DNA from: Paenibacillus catalpae
Lineage (GTDB): Bacteria > Bacillota > Bacilli > Paenibacillales > Paenibacillaceae
NCBI RefSeq assembly: GCF_900112695.1
Contig: NZ_FOMT01000003.1
Coordinates: 186,001-250,000, forward strand
Direction of reading: 5' to 3'
Length of the DNA stretch: 64,000 nt
Part shown: piece by piece, positions 9,568 to 18,055 of the stretch
Layout of the letters: each line of letters starts with the position of its first letter
How positions within the stretch are numbered: position 1 is the first letter of the stretch
Position numbers and translations under genes: made by a program
Notes under the pieces: generated by a model
The model's database searches: none
What the model saw: only the letters and a program-made list of their open reading frames with translations
Told to the model about the DNA's origin: nothing

Positions 9568-10575
9568 ATGTCACAACCATCAACAATACCAGCCCTTCAT
9601 TCCGTTTATAAGGAATTCTTCGATATTGGGGCAGCCATTAATCTGAAGACAATAGAGACGCAGAAGGACGTGCTGACGACCCATTACAATAGTTTAACCG
9701 CGGAAAACGATATGAAGTTCGAGCGTATTCATCCATCGGAGGGCGTGTACACGTTTGAAGCAGCCGATAAAATCGCAGACTTCGCTGCGGCAAACGGCAT
9801 GAAGCTTCGCGGGCATACGCTGGTTTGGCATAATCAGACGCCGGACTGGGTATTCGAAGGAACGGATGGGGCACCGGTTGACCGTGAAACGCTGCTTGCC
9901 CGGATGAAGAGCCATATCGAGACCGTGGTTGGCCGGTATAAAGGTATAATCTACGGCTGGGATGTCGTAAATGAGGTCATTGAGGACAAAAGCGATGTCT
10001 GGCTTCGGGAATCCAAGTGGCTGAACCTGGTCGGGGAAGATTTTATTGCGAAAGCATTCGAATTTGCGCACGCAGCCGACCCGAAAGCGGTTCTGTTCTA
10101 CAATGATTACAACGAGTGCAACCCGGAGAAGCGGGACAAGATCATTCGCCTCGTTCAATCGCTGCAGAATAAGGATGTACCTATTCATGGGATCGGCCTG
10201 CAGGGGCATTGGAATTTGAACGGCCCAAGTCTTGCCGAGATCCGGGAAGCGATCGAACGTTATGCCGCGCTTGGTCTCAAGCTGCAGGTAACGGAGCTTG
10301 ATATTTCGGTATTTGATTACGAGGACAAGCGGACAGATTTGACCGAGCCGACAGCCGAGATGCTGGAACGGCAGGCCGAGCGTTATGAACAGATATTTGG
10401 TCTGTTCCGCGAGTACAAAGACGTTCTTACTGCAGTAACGTTCTGGGGTGCAGCCGATGATTATACCTGGCTTGATCACTTCCCGGTCCGTGGGCGGAAA
10501 AATTGGCCGTTTGTGTTTGATGCCAAGCATGAACCTAAAGCTTCCTTCTGGAAGATTGCCAACTGGCAGAAATAA
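9568..10575 (+). CDS. xynA2: GH10 endo-beta-1,4-xylanase, intracellular
   Basis: 335-residue single-domain (beta/alpha)8 glycosidase with no signal peptide or carbohydrate-binding module, so it acts in the cytosol on imported xylo-oligosaccharides. The acid/base is E136 in WDVVNEVI and the nucleophile is E243 in QVTELDIS. The GH10 motifs LRGHTLVWHNQTPDW and FWGAADDYTWLD are present. ATG 9568 follows AGGAG (9551-9555) at a slightly long distance; GTG 9559 would be an alternative. An earlier in-frame ATG (9514) lies inside aguA without a ribosome binding site. It matches the role of XynA2 in the JDR-2 cluster and IXT6 in Geobacillus. Confidence 0.94.
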   Translation: MSQPSTIPALHSVYKEFFDIGAAINLKTIETQKDVLTTHYNSLTAENDMKFERIHPSEGVYTFEAADKIADFAAANGMKLRGHTLVWHNQTPDWVFEGTDGAPVDRETLLARMKSHIETVVGRYKGIIYGWDVVNEVIEDKSDVWLRESKWLNLVGEDFIAKAFEFAHAADPKAVLFYNDYNECNPEKRDKIIRLVQSLQNKDVPIHGIGLQGHWNLNGPSLAEIREAIERYAALGLKLQVTELDISVFDYEDKRTDLTEPTAEMLERQAERYEQIFGLFREYKDVLTAVTFWGAADDYTWLDHFPVRGRKNWPFVFDAKHEPKASFWKIANWQK

Positions 10576-10588
10576 GCTTGAATTGGAG

Positions 10589-10613
10589 ACGGAGCCTTTC
10601 CAGAGGGCTCCGT
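10589..10613 (+). terminator. Hairpin between the GH10 and GH43 genes
   Basis: An 8-bp stem ACGGAGCC / GGCTCCGT, followed by an interrupted T-rich tail (TCCTTATCTTTCT). It is probably a weak intercistronic element, since the GH43 ribosome binding site is only 18 bases further on. Confidence 0.45.
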
Positions 10614-10647
10614 TCCTTATCTTTCTAACAGAAAGCGGGGCAAACCA

Positions 10648-12222
10648 TTGACGGCAAACAGAGCAGCAGGCAGAGCAGCCTACCGTAACCCGGTACTGCC
10701 GGGCTTTTATCCGGATCCAAGTGCCATTCGGGTTGGCGAGGATTATTATTTGGCAACAAGCACGTTTGAATATTTTCCCGGCGTACCGGTGTTTCACAGC
10801 AAGGATCTGATCCATTGGGAGCAAATCGGTCATGTGTTAACGAGAGAAAGCCAGGTGAATCTGCTTGGGCGCAACAGCTCGGAGGGAATTTACGCGCCTA
10901 CGCTCCGTTATCATGACGGCGTATTTTATATGATTACTACGGATGTATACGGAATTGGCAACTTCTATGTTACGGCGGAGGATCCGGCAGGGCCATGGTC
11001 CGATCCGATTGTCATTCCGCATGGCAATATTGACCCTTCGTTATTTTTTGACGAAGACGGCAAAGTGTACGTATCCGCGCAATCCGGCTTTGGGGAGACC
11101 TCCCATATTATTCAATATGAGATTGATATCCGGACAGGCAAGGCATTATCGGAGCCGGTTGTCGTATGGGAAGGGGACGAGGGGCCTTGGGTAGAAGGTC
11201 CGCATTTGTACAAAATAAACGGTCTCTATTATATGATGACTGCTTCCGGCGGTACGGGGCCTATGCACAGGGAGATTATCGGCAGGAGCGAATCTCCATA
11301 TGGACCTTTCGAGATGCTGCCGCATCCGATTCTGACGCATAACGGGTTATCGGATCACCCGATTCAATATACCGGCCATGTCGAATTGATTGATGATGTG
11401 CATGGCCAGTGGTGGGCGTTGTTTCTTGGCGTACGTCCGCAAGGCGGCAAAGGCAGCGTGCTGGGACGCGAGACATTCCTTGCACCTGTCAAGTGGACCG
11501 AAGACGGCTGGCCGATGATTGATAATAATCAAGGTCATGTCTCTATAGATATGGAAGTACCGGCTGTTATGAGGCAGCGAGCCCAAGGGATCAAGGTTTC
11601 TTCCAGCCAGCGGTATACGACGAAGTTCTCGTCTGAAGGACTTGGCATGGAATGGATCTATACCCGCGTTATTCCAGGGCCAGATGCGATGTCTTTGACG
11701 GAGCGGGATGGCTGCCTCAGACTGACCGGCAACGCCAACGGGCTTCGTGACGGAGGAGCGAATGTATTTGTCTGCCGCCGCCAGCAGCATCATCGGATGA
11801 GAAGCGAGACCAGGTTAACCTTTGCGCCGGGAAAAGACGGGGAGCAGGCGGGCATTGCAGCCCGGTTAAGCGATCAATCCTATTATTCGATCGGAGTTGC
11901 GAAGAAGGAAGGACAGACCGGTATCCTAGTGACAGCCATGACGCAAGGGAGCGGTACGGAAGCTTTTACGCCAATGAAAGAGCCGGTTCCGGTTAGATTG
12001 TCGATCCGTTCGGATGAGAAGGAGTATGAGCTGATGTACACCTTGGGAGGGGCATCCGCTGAGTGGATCAGCCTCGGGACATGGCCGGCCGAAGCATTAA
12101 CACCAGACGCGGACGGCGCGTTTACCGGCGTATGCCTGGGCATGTATGCAGAGGGAACAGAAGCAGGAAGCTCGGCACCGGCTTATTATGACTATTTTGA
12201 ATACGAGGGATTTGTGGAATAA
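10648..12222 (+). CDS. xynB: GH43 beta-xylosidase / alpha-arabinofuranosidase
   Basis: 524-residue cytoplasmic exo-glycosidase. The five-bladed propeller domain (about 12-320) contains the catalytic triad of the family: base D23 in YPDPSAIRVG, the pKa modulator D129 in GNIDPS and acid E183 in WVEGPHLY. A C-terminal beta-sandwich (about 330-524) is typical of XynB-type GH43 enzymes. The start is TTG 10648, seven bases after GAAAGCGGGG. It releases xylose from the non-reducing ends of xylo-oligosaccharides left by the GH10 and GH67 enzymes. It is the last gene of the xylan unit and is closed by a clear terminator. Confidence 0.92.
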   Translation: MTANRAAGRAAYRNPVLPGFYPDPSAIRVGEDYYLATSTFEYFPGVPVFHSKDLIHWEQIGHVLTRESQVNLLGRNSSEGIYAPTLRYHDGVFYMITTDVYGIGNFYVTAEDPAGPWSDPIVIPHGNIDPSLFFDEDGKVYVSAQSGFGETSHIIQYEIDIRTGKALSEPVVVWEGDEGPWVEGPHLYKINGLYYMMTASGGTGPMHREIIGRSESPYGPFEMLPHPILTHNGLSDHPIQYTGHVELIDDVHGQWWALFLGVRPQGGKGSVLGRETFLAPVKWTEDGWPMIDNNQGHVSIDMEVPAVMRQRAQGIKVSSSQRYTTKFSSEGLGMEWIYTRVIPGPDAMSLTERDGCLRLTGNANGLRDGGANVFVCRRQQHHRMRSETRLTFAPGKDGEQAGIAARLSDQSYYSIGVAKKEGQTGILVTAMTQGSGTEAFTPMKEPVPVRLSIRSDEKEYELMYTLGGASAEWISLGTWPAEALTPDADGAFTGVCLGMYAEGTEAGSSAPAYYDYFEYEGFVE

Positions 12223-12254
12223 TAGCTCATGGGTTTACTTCATAGATACAGCAG

Positions 12255-12279
12255 AAGCCGCGTATATCGCGGCTTTTTT
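12255..12279 (+). terminator. Rho-independent terminator after xynB
   Basis: Stem AAGCCGCG / CGCGGCTT with a short TATAT loop and six T residues. It ends the xylan cluster and separates it from the bacitracin-type module. Confidence 0.85.
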
Positions 12280-12344
12280 GAATTGTAAAAGTAGATTGAT
12301 GTTATAATTGGAAAATATATAAAGCTGAAGGAGAATCTCATGGA

Positions 12345-13052
12345 ATGAGTGAAATTAAACTGCTTATTGCCGAGGATGATAAGGAAATACGAGAATTATT
12401 GAAAAAATATTTAGAGCGCGAATTGTACGCAGTGGATACAGCAAATGATGGCAATGAGGCCCTTTATAGGTTTCGACAAGGGGGCTATCATTTAGTGATT
12501 TTGGATTTGATGATGCCTCAATTGGATGGCATTGAAGTTTGCAAAGCGATCAGGAGCATCTCTAATGTACCTATTGTCATGCTGACGGCGAAAGATCATG
12601 AAACAGAAAAAATATTAGGTTTAAGCATTGGCGCGGACGATTACATTACAAAACCGTTTAGCATCCATGAGGTCATAGCCAGAGTCAAATCCCTGCTGCG
12701 GCGCTATATGATTCTTGGCAGCGAAGGAGAAGAACCATCCCAACATTTATTGATTTTCAAGGGAATTGCTATTGATCCGAAAGCGTATACGGTTCATATC
12801 GAAGGCAGCCAAACGGCGTTAACCGCCAAGGAATTTGAATTGCTTAAGCTGCTAGCCTCCAATCCGGGACAAGTATTTACAAAAACGCAAATCTTCCGGC
12901 AAGTTTGGGGAACCGACTACATCGAAGATGATAATACCGTAATGGTTCATATTCGTAAACTGCGCAAGAAAATTGAGTTAGACCCCTCTCAGCCTCAATA
13001 TATTCAGACCGTTTGGGGGATCGGTTATAAATTTTCGGGAGAAAAAGCATGA
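12345..13052 (+). CDS. OmpR/PhoB-family response regulator of the bacitracin-resistance-like module
   Basis: 235-residue regulator. The receiver domain (1-120) has D11-D12, phospho-acceptor D54 in LDLMMP and the lysine in YITKPF. The C-terminal winged helix (about 130-232) has the trans-activation-loop sequence TKTQIFRQVWGTDYIEDDN. It overlaps the kinase gene by four bases (ATGA), so the two are translationally coupled. The ribosome binding site AAGGAG (12328-12333) is ideally spaced for a two-codon reading frame, ATG GAA TGA, whose stop overlaps the true start at 12345. A TATAAT lies at 12303-12308. It probably activates the ABC transporter operon through the tandem repeats at 14066-14087. 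Confidence 0.9.
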   Translation: MSEIKLLIAEDDKEIRELLKKYLERELYAVDTANDGNEALYRFRQGGYHLVILDLMMPQLDGIEVCKAIRSISNVPIVMLTAKDHETEKILGLSIGADDYITKPFSIHEVIARVKSLLRRYMILGSEGEEPSQHLLIFKGIAIDPKAYTVHIEGSQTALTAKEFELLKLLASNPGQVFTKTQIFRQVWGTDYIEDDNTVMVHIRKLRKKIELDPSQPQYIQTVWGIGYKFSGEKA

Positions 13053-14080
13053 ATACCGCAAAGACATTAGTCATGTTAGTGATACAGCTATGCTTGACGG
13101 CAATCGTTCTACTCCTAACGAGAAACACTTTAGGCGGCTTGGGATGGACCTTAGCAGCCTTATTAATCGGGTTAAATTTGGCGATGCTCGCAGGAACGAT
13201 CCGTACTCGTCAAGATTTAATGCGCATTTCAAACCTCCTGCGCCAAGTAGCAGCGGGCAATTATAAAACCAGATTGCTTGCCAAGCAAGACGATCGATGG
13301 AACGAAATGGTTTTTACAATTAATAAGCTCATTAGCAGGTTTGAAAAGATACAAATTGAAGCTGCTCAATCGCATACGGCAAGGCAGCGGCTCTTGTCCA
13401 GCATTTCGCATGATATTCGAACACCGCTAACTTCGATAATCGGTTATATAGACGCATTAAGAGATGGGCAGTGGGAATCGGAATCGGAATCGGAGAAACA
13501 ATCCTATCTTGCCATTCTATCTGCTAAATCAGCTCGCTTAAAAGAGTTAATTGACGATTTATTCACAATGGCCAAGCTTGACGCCGATGAATTGCCCATG
13601 AAAGAAGAAATATTGGATTTCGCCGAAATGGCAAGAGAGACGCTAATTGAGTTTTTACCAAAAATCGAAAAAGAAGAGATCAAGCTCCAGATTGAGCTTC
13701 CGGAGGTAGGCTGCTTCATTAAGGCAGATCAAATTGCCGTAACCCGCATGATTCAAAATATGATTAAAAACGCTATCCAGTACGGCGGAGAAGGGAAAGT
13801 GATCGGTGTCGATCTTCTTGAGAACAATGGCGTTTATGAACTAACGATCTGGGATCGAGGTCCAGGAATTAGTGCGGCTGAGCTTTCCCGTATCTTCGAG
13901 AGAAGCTATCGGGCAGATAAAGCCAGAGGTTCAAGCGGCGGTGGAAGCGGACTGGGTCTATCTATCGTTAAGGCTTTGGCTGAAAAAAATCATGGTTCGG
14001 TGCATGCCAACAGCAAGCCCTGGGACAAAACGGAATTCACCATTGCGTTTCAGAAATCGATTGGATTAAGAAACAGTTAA
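13049..14080 (+). CDS. Intramembrane-sensing histidine kinase of the bacitracin-resistance-like module
   Basis: 343-residue kinase whose input region is only two closely spaced transmembrane helices (about 7-24 and 32-51) with almost no external loop. This is the architecture of BceS-like kinases that sense cell-wall antibiotics through their partner transporter. H121 in SSISHDIRTPLTS is the phosphorylation site. The ATPase domain shows the N box NMIKNAIQYGGEGK, WDRGPGI and GGGSGLGLSIV. A short GGAATC x3 repeat (13474-13491) encodes an ESESES stretch between the two H-domain helices. A fused extracellular sensor is absent, so ligand identity must come from the partner transporter or the lipid cycle. 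Confidence 0.88.
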   Translation: MNTAKTLVMLVIQLCLTAIVLLLTRNTLGGLGWTLAALLIGLNLAMLAGTIRTRQDLMRISNLLRQVAAGNYKTRLLAKQDDRWNEMVFTINKLISRFEKIQIEAAQSHTARQRLLSSISHDIRTPLTSIIGYIDALRDGQWESESESEKQSYLAILSAKSARLKELIDDLFTMAKLDADELPMKEEILDFAEMARETLIEFLPKIEKEEIKLQIELPEVGCFIKADQIAVTRMIQNMIKNAIQYGGEGKVIGVDLLENNGVYELTIWDRGPGISAAELSRIFERSYRADKARGSSGGGSGLGLSIVKALAEKNHGSVHANSKPWDKTEFTIAFQKSIGLRNS

Positions 14081-14119
14081 GAAACAGATAAACTCCAGTT
14101 AAAGCCGCTTTCTTATAAT
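14066..14119 (+). promoter_or_regulatory. Tandem direct repeats and -10 box upstream of the bcrA-like gene
   Basis: TTAAGAAACAG occurs twice back to back (14066-14076 and 14077-14087), spaced 11 bases or about one helical turn, as OmpR-family regulators require. The first copy runs into the 3' end of the kinase gene. TATAAT at 14114-14119 follows at a suitable distance, and the region where a -35 box should be is poor. This predicts activation of the transporter by the adjacent regulator. Confidence 0.6.
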
Positions 14120-14142
14120 AAGACAAAGAGGAGGCGGTACGA

Positions 14143-15063
14143 ATGAACGCCATTATCAAAACCGTTAATCTAACCAAACAGTATGGCGGCGAAAAAGCGG
14201 TAGACAATGTCAGCTTAACCGTTCAACAAGGTGAAATCTATGGATTTCTTGGACGAAATGGAGCAGGCAAAACAACGACGATACGAATGCTCCTGGGGCT
14301 GATCAAGCCGACATACGGACAGATTGAGATCTTTGGCAGCGATTTGCTATTAAGTAAAAAGGAAGTATTGCGAAGAATCGGTTCGATAGTTGAAGTTCCG
14401 GGCTTTTATGAGAATCTGACCGCCAAAGAGAACTTGCAAATTAATGCGAAAATCATGGGCGTTCATAAAAACAACGCAATCGAAGAAGCATTAGAGATTG
14501 TTGGTTTACAGCATGAAACAAGGAAACTAACAGGGAAATTCTCGCTCGGCATGAAGCAGCGTCTTGGCATTGCCAGAGCACTTTTGCATTATCCGGAGCT
14601 ATTGATCCTCGATGAACCAACCAATGGACTGGATCCGATCGGCATCAAGGAAATGCGGAGATTGATAAAAACATTGGCGCAAGAACGTCAAATAACCGTA
14701 TTGATTTCGAGCCATATTTTATCCGAAGTTGAGCTGCTCGCAGATCGGTTAGGAATTATTCATGAAGGCAGACTGCTGGAGGAAATAAGTATAGACAAAC
14801 TGCACATGGCCAACCGCCGGTATATGGAATTCCAGGTTGATGACGATAATAAAGCGGCTCTTTTACTGGAGAAACATATGGGCATTATCGATTATACGGT
14901 ACAGGCTGAAGGGAATATTCGCATTTATTCTCATTTCGGTCAACAAGGCAAAATAAACAAACTTTTTGTTGAACATGGTATTGAAGTGGAGAAAATCGCG
15001 GTCAGCGAAAATAATCTGGAGGATTATTTCGCAAATCTTGTAGGAGGTGGTACGATTGGTTGA
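14143..15063 (+). CDS. bcrA: BcrA-like ABC transporter ATP-binding protein
   Basis: 306-residue ATPase. Walker A is GRNGAGKTT (about 38-46). The signature has the BcrA-type variant FSLGMKQRLGIARAL rather than LSGGQ, and Walker B with D-loop is LLILDEPTNGLDP. A C-terminal extension of about 85 residues beyond the core ATPase is usual for bacitracin/lantibiotic-type exporters. It has its own promoter and an AGGAGG ribosome binding site. It pairs with the following membrane protein to remove bacitracin or a related peptide from undecaprenyl-pyrophosphate. Lantibiotic immunity is the main alternative, but the downstream undecaprenyl-diphosphatase favours bacitracin. Confidence 0.87.
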   Translation: MNAIIKTVNLTKQYGGEKAVDNVSLTVQQGEIYGFLGRNGAGKTTTIRMLLGLIKPTYGQIEIFGSDLLLSKKEVLRRIGSIVEVPGFYENLTAKENLQINAKIMGVHKNNAIEEALEIVGLQHETRKLTGKFSLGMKQRLGIARALLHYPELLILDEPTNGLDPIGIKEMRRLIKTLAQERQITVLISSHILSEVELLADRLGIIHEGRLLEEISIDKLHMANRRYMEFQVDDDNKAALLLEKHMGIIDYTVQAEGNIRIYSHFGQQGKINKLFVEHGIEVEKIAVSENNLEDYFANLVGGGTIG

Positions 15064-15793
15064 TTTGCTTTCTACCGAACTCCTTAAACTGAAACGTTCC
15101 AAAATGCTGGTGCTCAGTCTTGCGGGTGCTGCACTGGCACCTTTCTTTGTTGTGCTTGCTTTCTATATTGATTTACTAAAGATGTCGAAGACGGATAACG
15201 CTATATTCGAGGCTCTTTTCTATAACACGAGTATGTATACCATATTGCTAATGGCGGTTCCTTTATATAGCGTTGTAATTGCCTATTTATTCGGCCGTGA
15301 ATATATAGAGGATACTTTGAAAAATCTGTTGACGATTCCGGTAACAAGGACAAGCATCATTCTAAGCAAAATGCTGTTATTGTTATTATGGATCTATCTC
15401 CTGACGTTGGAAGCATGGGTAGTGACATTTGTCTTTGGTTTATTGCTTCAATTCAAAGGCTTAACCATGGATCTTATGTTGGATTCTTTGATTGAATACA
15501 TGATTGGAGCTACCCTTCTTGCCGTGTTGTCGACACCAATCGTATTGATCGTCACCATCATGAAATCTTACGTGCCGGCTATAATTGCATCGATAGCGAT
15601 TACTTTAGTGAATTTATTGGTGTTTAATTCCGATTACCGAGCTTTAAACCCATGGTCAGCGGTATTCGATATTGCTCATGATTCCCTGTCTTCCGTTTAT
15701 CCGGCTGCCGTTACTTATTCCATAATCGCGTTAACCTCGATAACCGGCCTAGTGATCACCTTGATCTATTTTAGAAAGGTGGATATTCACTAA
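15056..15793 (+). CDS. bcrB: BcrB-like ABC transporter membrane subunit
   Basis: 245-residue protein with six predicted transmembrane helices of the ABC-2 type, lacking conserved enzymatic residues. The start is taken as TTG 15056, since TAGGAGGTGG (15041-15050) is the ribosome binding site and the GTG inside it (15047) would be occluded. It overlaps the end of the ATPase gene by eight bases, and its stop overlaps the next start by one base, so the three genes are tightly coupled. It is the export channel of the resistance system. Confidence 0.82.
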   Translation: MVDLLSTELLKLKRSKMLVLSLAGAALAPFFVVLAFYIDLLKMSKTDNAIFEALFYNTSMYTILLMAVPLYSVVIAYLFGREYIEDTLKNLLTIPVTRTSIILSKMLLLLLWIYLLTLEAWVVTFVFGLLLQFKGLTMDLMLDSLIEYMIGATLLAVLSTPIVLIVTIMKSYVPAIIASIAITLVNLLVFNSDYRALNPWSAVFDIAHDSLSSVYPAAVTYSIIALTSITGLVITLIYFRKVDIH

Positions 15794-16596
15794 TGGTTGA
15801 TATCATCAGCGCTATTCTACTGGGCATTATAGAAGGCTTAACCGAATTTTTGCCCGTATCATCAACAGGACATCTCATACTTGCCGGGCATTTATTGGGC
15901 TTTGAAGGGGAGTCTGAGACAACATTTAAAATTGTTATTCAGCTGGGAGCTGTATTGGCCGTATTGATTCTTTATTGGCGAAGGTATTTAGAAATCGGAG
16001 TGAACCTGATTAAACTCGATTTCTCCAAGAACAAAGGCCTGAATGCTATTCATATGTTTCTGGCCATGATACCTGCACTGATTATGTATTTGTTGTTTAA
16101 GGATTTCATAAAAGGCCGTTTATTCGGTCCAATGCCCGTATTAATCGGCTTAATTATTGGCGGCGTTCTAATGTTGATTGCGTCGCGCATAAGAAGAACG
16201 GTAACGGCTGACAATACCGATGATATGAATTATAAGCAAGCATTTGGAATTGGACTTTTTCAATGTCTCGCTTTGTGGCCGGGATTTTCAAGATCCGGTT
16301 CGACGATCTCAGGCGGGCTGTTACTTGGAACCAGCCAAAAAGCTGCAGCCGATTTTACGTTTATGATATCGGTTCCGGTCATGTTCGGGGCAACGCTGTT
16401 GGATTTATATGAAAGCCGCGACCTATTGTCGTCGGAGGATATCATTTTATTGTTAATCGGCTTTGCAACTGCTTTTGCCGTCGCGATGCTTGCTGTTGTC
16501 ACTTTTCTCAAGGTGATTAAAAGGCTTAGGTTGGAATGGTTTGCACTATACAGGTTTGTCCTTGCAGGTGCTTTCTATTTAATTGTTATGTTATAG
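15793..16596 (+). CDS. uppP: Undecaprenyl-diphosphatase (UppP/BacA family)
   Basis: 267-residue polytopic enzyme that dephosphorylates undecaprenyl pyrophosphate, the target of bacitracin, to the recyclable monophosphate. Both signature regions are present: EGLTEFLPVSSTGHLIL near the N terminus, with the catalytic glutamates and the SSTGH serine/histidine, and LALWPGFSRSGSTISGG with the conserved arginine. About eight membrane segments are predicted and the length is normal. It is the last gene of the module, as bcrD is in enterococcal bcrABD operons, giving target regeneration next to drug removal. Confidence 0.93.
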   Translation: MVDIISAILLGIIEGLTEFLPVSSTGHLILAGHLLGFEGESETTFKIVIQLGAVLAVLILYWRRYLEIGVNLIKLDFSKNKGLNAIHMFLAMIPALIMYLLFKDFIKGRLFGPMPVLIGLIIGGVLMLIASRIRRTVTADNTDDMNYKQAFGIGLFQCLALWPGFSRSGSTISGGLLLGTSQKAAADFTFMISVPVMFGATLLDLYESRDLLSSEDIILLLIGFATAFAVAMLAVVTFLKVIKRLRLEWFALYRFVLAGAFYLIVML

Positions 16597-16623
16597 GGAC
16601 ACAACAGGCACGGGGACTTTAGA

Positions 16624-16663
16624 GAAACAGACCGCGAAGAAGCTTCGCAGCCTGTTTCTTTTT
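16624..16663 (+). terminator. Terminator after uppP
   Basis: Arms GAAACAG / CTGTTTC enclose an inner GCGAAG / CTTCGC stem, followed by five T residues. It ends the resistance operon. Confidence 0.85.
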
Positions 16664-16714
16664 AATTGTCGGATGGCTCAATCTGAAATTGCAAAAAAAA
16701 TCCGGAGGTTAATC

Positions 16715-16749
16715 TTGACAATCTAAACTGTATATCATAATATTACAGT
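16715..16749 (+). promoter_or_regulatory. Promoter and candidate operator of the flavin oxidoreductase gene
   Basis: TTGACA (16715-16720), a 17-base spacer and TAATAT (16738-16743) form a near-consensus sigma-A promoter. The inverted repeat ACTGTA ... TACAGT (16727-16732 and 16744-16749) straddles the -10 box, and a further TTACAGTTA lies at 16761-16769. This suggests a repressor of the MarR/HxlR type, as is common for Old Yellow Enzyme genes; the regulator is not next to it. Confidence 0.65.
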
Positions 16750-16808
16750 AACAAAAGTGATTACAGTTAAGAAAAGAGCATGCGATGCTTTTATGAGGAG
16801 TGGAGAAC

Positions 16809-17933
16809 TTGGATCAGAAATATAAACCTTTATTTGAATCCTTTAAATTCCGAAGCGGTGTAGAGGTGAAGAACCGGATTATCATGGCACCTATGACGCA
16901 CTCCTCTTCGAATGATGACGGAACGGTAACCGATGCGGAGCTTGAATACTACGCCCGCCGTTCAGACGGAGCAGGCCTCGTGATTACCGCATGTATTTAT
17001 GTCACGCCAAGCGGCAAAGGATTTCCCGGGGAATTCGGCGGACACAGCGATGAGATGATTCCTGGCCTGACCCGATTGGCTGAGACCATTAAAGCAAAAG
17101 GCGCAAAGGCTGTTCTGCAAATTTTCCATGGCGGCCGTCGAGTGTCACCGGCATTGGTGCCAAACGGCGATGTGGTCAGCGCAAGCGCAGTTGCAGCGAC
17201 GGAAAATTCGGATGTCGTTCCTCGTGAACTGACTCATGAAGAGATCGAGTCCATCATCCGCGATTTTGGCGAAACGACTCGGCGTGCTGCGATTGCAGGA
17301 TTCGACGGAGTGGAAATTCACGGCGCGAACACTTATCTTCTCCAGCAGTTTTACTCTCCGCATTCCAATCGCAGGAATGATCAATGGGGTGGAGATATTG
17401 ACCGTCGTCTTGCTTTCCCGCTTGCCGTTGTAGATGAAGTGAAACGGGCCGCGGCTGAACATGCGAAAGGTCCTTTCCTGGTCGGATACCGCTTCTCGCC
17501 GGAAGAGCCGGAAACTCCGGGGCTTACGATGGAGGATACGTTCCGCTTGGTTGATGAGCTGGCGCAGAAGGAATTGGATTACATCCATGTGTCGCTGTTT
17601 GATTTCCGTTCCAAGCCGGCGCGTGGAGCAGATGACAGCAAATCAAGACTCGAATGGATTACGGAGCGGGTAGGGCATCTTGTACCGGTCATTGGCGTAG
17701 GTTCCATTCATACGGCGGACGAAGCGATTGAAGTCCAGCAGACGGGAGCTCCTCTGGTTGCGCTTGGACGCGTTCTGCTTACCGACCCGGATTGGGTACA
17801 AAAGGTTGAAACCGGTCGTGCGGATGAGATTCAGCCCCGCTTAAGCTTAAGCTCGCAGAAGCAGCTTGTAATTCCCGACGGTTTATGGCGCATGCTGACG
17901 GCAAGAGAAGGCTGGCTGCCATTTACCGATTAA
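16809..17933 (+). CDS. NADH:flavin oxidoreductase, Old Yellow Enzyme family
   Basis: 374-residue FMN-dependent TIM-barrel enzyme. The N-terminal KNRIIMAPMTH, the substrate-anchoring His/Asn pair in GVEIHGANTYLLQQFYSP, the NRRNDQWGGD motif and the phosphate-binding segment IGVGSIHTADEA are all recognisable. Such enzymes reduce activated alkenes of unsaturated aldehydes, ketones or quinones at the expense of NAD(P)H. TTG 16809 is preferred because GAGGAG (16795-16800) is correctly spaced; GTG 16800 overlaps that site. It is a single gene with its own promoter, an operator-like palindrome and a terminator, consistent with induction by electrophiles. Confidence 0.9.
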   Translation: MDQKYKPLFESFKFRSGVEVKNRIIMAPMTHSSSNDDGTVTDAELEYYARRSDGAGLVITACIYVTPSGKGFPGEFGGHSDEMIPGLTRLAETIKAKGAKAVLQIFHGGRRVSPALVPNGDVVSASAVAATENSDVVPRELTHEEIESIIRDFGETTRRAAIAGFDGVEIHGANTYLLQQFYSPHSNRRNDQWGGDIDRRLAFPLAVVDEVKRAAAEHAKGPFLVGYRFSPEEPETPGLTMEDTFRLVDELAQKELDYIHVSLFDFRSKPARGADDSKSRLEWITERVGHLVPVIGVGSIHTADEAIEVQQTGAPLVALGRVLLTDPDWVQKVETGRADEIQPRLSLSSQKQLVIPDGLWRMLTAREGWLPFTD

Positions 17934-17942
17934 TATAAATGA

Positions 17943-17990
17943 GGGCTGACAAGGCGGCGCATACAACGCGTCGAATTGTCAGCCCTTTTT
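17943..17990 (+). terminator. Terminator after the flavin oxidoreductase gene
   Basis: 10-bp perfect stem GGGCTGACAA / TTGTCAGCCC followed by TTTTT. Confidence 0.88.
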
Positions 17991-18055
17991 GTTTTGCAGA
18001 AGTCTTCCCGCAACGTTATACTCAAACCAAGAAGAGTACAATTGGAGGCCAAGAA

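Noticed and set aside
9694-10833. Long minus-strand frame opposite the GH10 gene
   Set aside because: Shadow of the GH10 gene; no recognisable protein features and it crosses an intergenic hairpin.
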